Origin: CAZVCJ01 sp964625745
Lineage (GTDB): Bacteria; Chloroflexota; Anaerolineae; VGOG01
Assembly: GCA_964625745.1 (NCBI GenBank)
Contig: CAZVCJ010000018.1
Span: 1 to 36,508 of the forward strand
Direction: 5' to 3'
DNA length: 36,508 nt
Shown here piece after piece: positions 31,661 through 36,508 of this stretch. The notes under the pieces are model-generated. The model was not told the origin of the DNA and ran no database searches. It was given only the letters and a program-made list of their open reading frames with translations. Made by a program: the position numbers and the translations under genes. The number at the start of each line of letters is the position of its first letter. The first letter of the stretch is position 1.

Positions 31661-32320
31661 CTAGCTCTGAGCGCCCAAGTGGGTGAACCATCCCTCCTGC
31701 ATAGCATAAGTGGCAGCTTCGGTACGATTTCTTACCCCCAGCTTCTTGAAAACGCCTGAGAGCCGGTTCCTGATCGTCAGCTCTGACAGCGAGAGCTCTT
31801 GAGCAATCTCGCTATTAGTGGCCCCCTTGACAACAAAGGACAGGATCTCCTTCTCCCGCTTAGTCAAAGTGATACTCTTTCGAGAGTCTTTGGTCTCCCG
31901 GCAAAGCTTCACCAGCGCTTTGCTGGCCATGTCTGAGTCAATCCTTACCTCACCGCGATGAACAGCTCGTATGGCCTCCAGCATTTTCCCCACGTCCGTG
32001 TCCTTAAGGATGTAGCCCTGCACACCAGCTCCAATCGCTTCCGTGACGCACGCTTCCTCGAGATGCATGGTCAGGATGACAATCTTGGCCTCGGGGGCTC
32101 GCGCTATAATCAATCGAGTGGCCTCTATACCATCCAGGCCGGGCATTCTGAGGTCCATGAGGATGACGTCGGGGGCCAGCTCTTCGGCCTTGCTCACTGC
32201 CTCAAGCCCGTCCTTGGTTTCTCCCACCACCGTCATGTCGCTCTGATTGTCAATTATCTCTCGTAAGCCCTTCCTGAATATGGCTTGGTCATCGGCCAGC
32301 AGAATCCTTATCCCTGTCAT
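31661..32320 (-). CDS. NarL/LuxR-family response regulator
   Basis: 219 aa from the ATG at 32320 (MTGIRILLADDQ), with GGGAG just upstream; an earlier in-frame ATG at 32356 has none. The receiver (about 1-120) has the DD pocket, the phosphoacceptor Asp in VILMDLRMPG, a Thr in VILTM and the Lys in ILKD. A LuxR-type helix-turn-helix (about 145-205; LTKREKEILSFVVKGATNSEIAQELSLSE) follows. It is about 60% similar by eye to the regulator at 32700-33347 and is probably a duplicate served by the same kinase. A 380-bp spacer with strong inverted repeats separates the two, suggesting its own promoter. Confidence 0.93.
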   Translation of the reverse strand: MTGIRILLADDQAIFRKGLREIIDNQSDMTVVGETKDGLEAVSKAEELAPDVILMDLRMPGLDGIEATRLIIARAPEAKIVILTMHLEEACVTEAIGAGVQGYILKDTDVGKMLEAIRAVHRGEVRIDSDMASKALVKLCRETKDSRKSITLTKREKEILSFVVKGATNSEIAQELSLSELTIRNRLSGVFKKLGVRNRTEAATYAMQEGWFTHLGAQS

Positions 32321-32463
32321 TGCGCTCCCACCAGCCCTGCCCGCCTGAACATCCACAGCAGACTCCCTTACATTAGCAAAGAAAGACGGAGCAGATCCAC
32401 ACTAACCCAATCTAAACAACTGGACACTGGCGAATTAGAGACGGCGTAGAAAAGTCAAGATGC

Positions 32464-32534
32464 AACGCAGATTTCCGCGGGCTTTGCACGCAGACACTTC
32501 AGATTCTTGAACCTCATCTGCGGAAATCTGCGTT
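32464..32534. repeat. 15-bp perfect inverted repeat in the spacer between the regulators
   Basis: AACGCAGATTTCCGC (32464-32478) and its exact complement (32520-32534) bracket a 41-base loop that holds further GCAGA/TCTGC echoes. It is the most striking structure of the 380-bp gene-free stretch 32321-32699. It may be an intergenic repeat element, since 'CGCAGATTTCCGCGG'-like words are common dispersed repeats in some environmental bacteria. It could also be a regulatory hairpin in the leader of the 31661-32320 gene. No target-site duplication was recognised. Confidence 0.6.
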
Positions 32535-32627
32535 CCAGATAGATTTCGCCAGACTCCCTCCGACAATTATACCAAAGTCGACACGGGTATTCAAGGGGCA
32601 TATGTACATTCTGGATATAAACAAATA

Positions 32628-32667
32628 TACCCTTTTAATAGGTAATGATATACCTACCAAAAGGGTA
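32628..32667 (-). terminator. Double inverted repeat downstream of the first response regulator
   Basis: TACCCTTTT (32628-32636) pairs with AAAAGGGTA (32659-32667), enclosing TAGGTA/TACCTA (32639-32644 and 32651-32656). On the minus strand it lies 33 bases past the stop at 32700 and is followed by TATATTTGTTTAT, so a terminator for the kinase-regulator operon is plausible. The TACCTAT word also fits the NarL-type heptamer TACYYMT, so the site may instead be an operator for these regulators. Confidence 0.5.
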
Positions 32668-32699
32668 CCGCACCTCCGCCTTACCTGACCTGGCTTACT

Positions 32700-33347
32700 T
32701 TAGCTTATCAATCTCTCGCGCACGGCGTAAACGGCCGCTTCTGTCCGACTGTTGACATGCAGCTTCTGAAAGATGATCGAGAGGGCGTTTCTGACAGTGT
32801 ACTCTGAGATAAAGAGCTTTCCTGCGATGTCTTTGTTCGTTGCGCCCTGAGCCACAAGCTGGAGGATCTCGGTCTCTCGCTCACTCAGATCTAGGAAATC
32901 CTGGCTGTCTTGGGCCTCTGTCAGCTCACAGAATTTTATCAGGGCCCGTCCAGCTATGCTTGAGTCGATCATAGGCTCACCACGACGCACACTCCGAATC
33001 GCTTTAAGTAGCTCATTCAGGTCTGCGTCCTTGAGGATGTAGCCCTGCGCCCCAGCTTTGATGGCTTCGAAGACGTATTCGTCGTCACGATACATCGTGA
33101 GGATGATAACACCCACCTGTTCATCTCGGCCCATGATCAGACGGGTGGCTTTGACGCCATCCAAGATCGGCATCCTGATGTCCATGAGGATGATGTTGGG
33201 GGTTAGCTCTTCAGCCTTATTTACCGCCTCAACCCCATTCTTGGCTTCTCCCACCACAGTCATGTCGCTCTGCTGATCAATGATCTCTCGCAGGCCCTTC
33301 CTGAATATGGTATGATCGTCGGCCAAAAGAACCCTTATCTTCCGCAT
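32700..33347 (-). CDS. NarL/LuxR-family response regulator, partner of the adjacent kinase
   Basis: 215 aa with GGAAGG 8-9 bases before the ATG. The receiver (1-120) has LLADDHTIFRKG, phosphoacceptor Asp in IILMDIRMP, the VIILTMYRDDEY switch region and ILKDAD. The LuxR-type DNA-binding domain (about 150-210) has LSERETEILQLVAQGATNKDIAGKLFISEYTVRNALS. It starts 6 bp after the stop of the histidine-kinase gene, which fixes the pairing. It presumably binds DNA as a dimer when phosphorylated. Targets are unknown; palindromes downstream (32628-32667) and the Ter operons are candidates by proximity only. Confidence 0.95.
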   Translation of the reverse strand: MRKIRVLLADDHTIFRKGLREIIDQQSDMTVVGEAKNGVEAVNKAEELTPNIILMDIRMPILDGVKATRLIMGRDEQVGVIILTMYRDDEYVFEAIKAGAQGYILKDADLNELLKAIRSVRRGEPMIDSSIAGRALIKFCELTEAQDSQDFLDLSERETEILQLVAQGATNKDIAGKLFISEYTVRNALSIIFQKLHVNSRTEAAVYAVRERLIS

Positions 33348-33353
33348 GGCTGT

Positions 33354-36344
33354 TTACCTTCCCTCGTTAACAGGCAGAGTTGCTGTAATCTTTGTGCCCG
33401 AGCCTGGTTCGCTCTCTACGACCAGCCTACCTCCCAATGTCTTTGCACGCTCCTTCATGCCGGCGAGTCCGAAACCGCCGAGCCAGGTCAGGCTGGCTAT
33501 CTCCTGTACGGCCTGGTCGAACCCCAATCCGTCATCCGAGACAGTAAGCGAGGCGGCATCAGGAGCGGATAGGTCAAGAACGATCCAGACGTTCTTCGCT
33601 CTGGCATGCCTCTTCACGTTGTTTAGAGCCTCTTGAATGATCCGGAAAAGGGCATACTCATGCACAGGAGGTAGCTGAGACTCAACTTCCTCTGCCACGA
33701 TGGACAAGTCAACCGGGACTCCGGTCTGCTCCCCAAATGCCTGGGCATACTTGCGCAAGGCTGGCAAGAATCCCAGTTCTTCCAGACCCGGGTGTCGGAG
33801 GGCGAAGATCGAATAGCGAATGTCTGCGATGTTTCCTCGAACAAACGCCTTGAGCTTTACTAGCGTGACCTTAGTCGCTTGTGGATCACTGTCGATCAAG
33901 CCAAGACAAAAATCGATCTTCATCAAGAGAGAGGCTAGATTCTGAGCCAGGCTATCGTGGATCTCGCTGGCCATGCGATTCCGTTCCTTAAGCATGGCCA
34001 ATTGCTCTGCCTGAGCAAATAGCTGTGCATTCTGGAGGGCGATGGCCGCCTGGCTGGCGAAGTTCTGGGTCAATTCGATCTCACTGGCTGTGAAGCGCCG
34101 ATGAGCCCCTGTCTCGCTCAGAAAGATGATCCCCAGGAATCGGCCTTCGGCCACCAAGGGGATGGTGAGCGATGACTTGATCCCCCACTTCTCCACGATA
34201 TCGTCTGGCATTCGATGATCCTGGCTGGTGTCTTGCACTACTACGGGCTGCAGTGTGGTCTTGGCCTCAACCGCTGTCCTGATCTGGGAAAGGGGTACTC
34301 TGGCTCTTGACGAATCCTCGTCACTCACTCCGCAGATCATCTGACCAAGCAATTCGTCCGTATCCGGGTCATACAAGAATAGACGACAAATGTCTGTACC
34401 AAGTAACGTGGCTGCGTGCCGCACGATCAGGCGCAGAGTTCGATCCATATCCAAAGAGGAGATCAGGGATTGGCTGATTTCGAACAGAGAAGCCGATTGG
34501 GCGGCACTGAGCTGTGCTTTTCGGTACAGCCTGGCGTTCTCAATGGCTACGCCAACTTGCTGGCCGACGGAGGTGAGCAAACGGATCTCCTCTGAGGTGA
34601 ACTGATGGGGGGCGATGCTCACAACCTGCATTGTTCCCAGCACCTGCTCTTTTGATTGCAGAGGGATCATGGCCACTGACTTCAAATCCCTCTTTTCTAT
34701 CTGCTCCACGATCGGATGGGCAGAGATATCTTGTACCAGTGGCTTGCCAGTGGCAACTACCTCGGCCCAGGGGCCTGCAGTGAGGCTGTCTTGGGATATG
34801 CTTTCTACAACCTCGCCGCTCAAGTCCACCCCTCGGTGAATCTTCAGGTTCAGAGTGTTGCTGCGTTCGTCCAACAGGTGTATCGAGCCTGCTTCCAATC
34901 CCAGTGTCACCAACACTTTGTCCAAAGCCTCGCTCAGCACCTCATCCAGGTCGAGGGACTGATTCACCGTGGCAGCGATGGCGTTGAGGGCAGCGAGCTC
35001 GCGGTTGCGCTGCCTGATCTCCTCCTCTGCCCGCTTGCGCTCGGTAATGTCTTCGACTGTTCCTTCGTAATACAGCGTGTTTCCAGCCTCATCGCGAATG
35101 GCCCTTGCACTTTCACGAATAAACAGGGTGATGCCATCGCGCCTTACCCAGGCAGACTCCAGTCCCAAAACCTGTCCCTCGTTTCTGATACGCTGCTTGA
35201 AAGCTGAGCGTGGGTATTCCGGTTCATACCCCTCCTCTTCCAGGTTGCGTTGAGCGAGTTCATCGAAGGACGAGTATCCCATCATACGCAAAAGCGCCGG
35301 GTTCGCCATGAGGATGTGACCATCGGGGGAGGTTCGATACAGGCCAATCGTAGCATTTTCAAAGATGCCTCGGAAACGCTCCTCCGACTCCTGCAGCGCC
35401 TCCTCCGCCTGCTTGCGCTCGGCGATTTCTCGTCTTAGTTGTTCGTTTGATTTCACCAGCTCGGCAGTGCGCTCTTCAACACGGCGTTCCAACTCATCAC
35501 GAGCTTTTCGCAGTTCCCCCTCCGCCCGCTTGCGCTCGGTGATGTCTACTCCAACAGCCCACAAATGCCAGCCGGGAATCGGGAATAGTCCGGACAGGTT
35601 AGACCACGATACGGTCTTGACATTTCCATCCTTGCTGGTGAGTTCCAACTCCCAATCGCGGAAGGCGTCACTGCGCTCAGCCCATTCAGCCAACACCCGT
35701 TGGAGATGAGCTTTATCTGGATATAACAGTTCCAGGGCCTTGGGATTGCCGATTATCTCATCCGCGCTGTAGCCAGTCACCTGTTCGCATTCCCGGTTCC
35801 AGGCGACGATGTCGTTGTCTGCATCCAAGGCGTCCAGCATAACCGGCATGTTCTGGACTACCAGGCGCAATCGTTCTTCACTCTCCCGCAGCGCTTCTTG
35901 GGCCTGCTGGAGTGCGGTAGTGAGTGCACTACGAACCTTTTCCTGCTCGATCAGGACGGTCTCACGGGACTGCCGGAAGAAGCCAGTTGTCAATCCACCA
36001 AGTAGCCCAGCCAGCCGGGGTTGCAGTGCGACGACCTGGTCAGCAGGCAGACCCTCGGCAGTCTGTTGCACCAGCACCTCTTGTGTTCGGCCCAAAGCCT
36101 CCGGTTCGATGTAGTGCAGGCTGGCCAGCGACGCGCCAATGGCCTCAGCTTGGCCGCGCTCGAACGAGTCTGCCAGCAATAGAGCGATAACCCCTTCTGT
36201 CAAGGTGGCAAAATGCGATCGCACCTGTGCTTCGCCGAGGGGCACATAGCTGGTCTTCGTAACAGCTTTGTACCAACTGTCAGCAATGGCATCGCACCGG
36301 CTAAGCAAGGCGTGGTGGGCTTGTGGCCCTTCTGCTGAGTTCAT
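33354..36344 (-). CDS. NarX-type sensor histidine kinase (RsbR-like N-terminus, 2 PAS, 2 GAF)
   Basis: 996 aa with AGGAG 8 bases before the ATG. Domains by rough residue: a helical RsbR/globin-sensor-like N-terminus (about 1-130), PAS (151-270), coiled coil (270-318), PAS (318-433), GAF (451-605), GAF (621-771), HisKA_3 dimerisation domain with the phosphoacceptor His in EIHDSLAQN (about 795) and an HATPase with EALNNVKRHA, DDGLGF and GFGLAGMKERA (about 898-993). There are no membrane segments, so it senses cytoplasmic signals through PAS/GAF ligands. It is the first gene of an operon with the regulator at 32700-33347. The 164 bases upstream of the gene hold one strong hairpin. Confidence 0.95.
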   Translation of the reverse strand: MNSAEGPQAHHALLSRCDAIADSWYKAVTKTSYVPLGEAQVRSHFATLTEGVIALLLADSFERGQAEAIGASLASLHYIEPEALGRTQEVLVQQTAEGLPADQVVALQPRLAGLLGGLTTGFFRQSRETVLIEQEKVRSALTTALQQAQEALRESEERLRLVVQNMPVMLDALDADNDIVAWNRECEQVTGYSADEIIGNPKALELLYPDKAHLQRVLAEWAERSDAFRDWELELTSKDGNVKTVSWSNLSGLFPIPGWHLWAVGVDITERKRAEGELRKARDELERRVEERTAELVKSNEQLRREIAERKQAEEALQESEERFRGIFENATIGLYRTSPDGHILMANPALLRMMGYSSFDELAQRNLEEEGYEPEYPRSAFKQRIRNEGQVLGLESAWVRRDGITLFIRESARAIRDEAGNTLYYEGTVEDITERKRAEEEIRQRNRELAALNAIAATVNQSLDLDEVLSEALDKVLVTLGLEAGSIHLLDERSNTLNLKIHRGVDLSGEVVESISQDSLTAGPWAEVVATGKPLVQDISAHPIVEQIEKRDLKSVAMIPLQSKEQVLGTMQVVSIAPHQFTSEEIRLLTSVGQQVGVAIENARLYRKAQLSAAQSASLFEISQSLISSLDMDRTLRLIVRHAATLLGTDICRLFLYDPDTDELLGQMICGVSDEDSSRARVPLSQIRTAVEAKTTLQPVVVQDTSQDHRMPDDIVEKWGIKSSLTIPLVAEGRFLGIIFLSETGAHRRFTASEIELTQNFASQAAIALQNAQLFAQAEQLAMLKERNRMASEIHDSLAQNLASLLMKIDFCLGLIDSDPQATKVTLVKLKAFVRGNIADIRYSIFALRHPGLEELGFLPALRKYAQAFGEQTGVPVDLSIVAEEVESQLPPVHEYALFRIIQEALNNVKRHARAKNVWIVLDLSAPDAASLTVSDDGLGFDQAVQEIASLTWLGGFGLAGMKERAKTLGGRLVVESEPGSGTKITATLPVNEGR

Positions 36345-36390
36345 TGGCGTATCTCCTAGATTGTCCGATCACGAGTCACTCTGTTGGGCC

Positions 36391-36434
36391 AAGGTCTCTG
36401 ACCGAGCCCTGCCACGGCTGCGGTCGGAGACCTT
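36391..36434 (-). terminator. 14-bp stem hairpin upstream of the kinase gene
   Basis: AAGGTCTCTGACCG (36391-36404) and CGGTCGGAGACCTT (36421-36434) form a stem with 13 of 14 pairs around a 16-base loop that itself contains AGCC/GGCT. It lies about 47 bases before the kinase start. It has no T tract, so it may terminate a gene lying beyond the window or be a leader or operator structure for the kinase operon. Confidence 0.45.
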
Positions 36435-36508
36435 GCCGAACGGTTGAGTGACCTTTCACGTGACCTTGCGCCCAACTCCACCGAGTGCCAATGATCGCTC
36501 TGGCTGGT

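Overview
The window carries one large accessory locus, almost entirely on the minus strand, from what looks like a Chloroflexota (Anaerolineae-type) bacterium. That guess rests on the Pro/Thr 'PTPE' linkers with LysM domains, the FHA, vWA and zinc-ribbon architectures, and the style of the sensor kinase. No rRNA, tRNA or taxonomic marker is present, so it is tentative.

Layout in transcription order (high to low coordinates). 36.3-31.5 kb: a PAS/GAF histidine kinase, two NarL-type response regulators and the stub of a NusG/RfaH-like gene. 31.5-27.2 kb: an orphan sodium-pump decarboxylase beta subunit and a P-type Ca2+-ATPase. 27.0-6.9 kb: an expanded Ter (tellurite/chemical-stress) island. It holds four vWA proteins of one family plus a fifth fused to a zinc ribbon and an Ig-like domain, a LysM membrane protein, a TerY-type vWA protein, a small vWA-like protein, a vWA-PP2C phosphatase, a kinase with zinc ribbon and FHA-like tail, a 1381-residue FHA/nine-Ig-repeat protein, a TerA-like protein, two TerD proteins and a TerB-like tandem-repeat protein. 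6.6-0 kb: an eroding continuation with AIM24, a membrane protein, another TerD, a thiolase, an FHA-PH protein, another TerY, an FHA membrane protein, and the first 15 codons of a further response regulator.

The likely logic is a cytoplasmic phospho-signalling and scaffold system built on the TerY-P triad (vWA + PP2C + kinase). FHA domains would read phosphothreonine, vWA/MIDAS and Ig-like repeats would assemble the complex, and TerD/TerA/TerB-like proteins would respond to metal or calcium. The Ca2+-ATPase next door may be functionally linked, but that is inference.

The left third is full of precise genetic lesions. A 131-bp miniature transposon (two copies, each with an 8-bp target duplication) has cut off the tail of the FHA protein. 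A different 163-bp miniature transposon with a 4-bp target duplication splits AIM24. A 4-bp tandem duplication frameshifts the thiolase, which also lacks its usual nucleophilic Cys. Short 3' remnants of a second TerB-like gene and a third TerY gene survive on either side of the thiolase. For both transposon insertions and the thiolase, undoing the lesion on paper restores one continuous frame.
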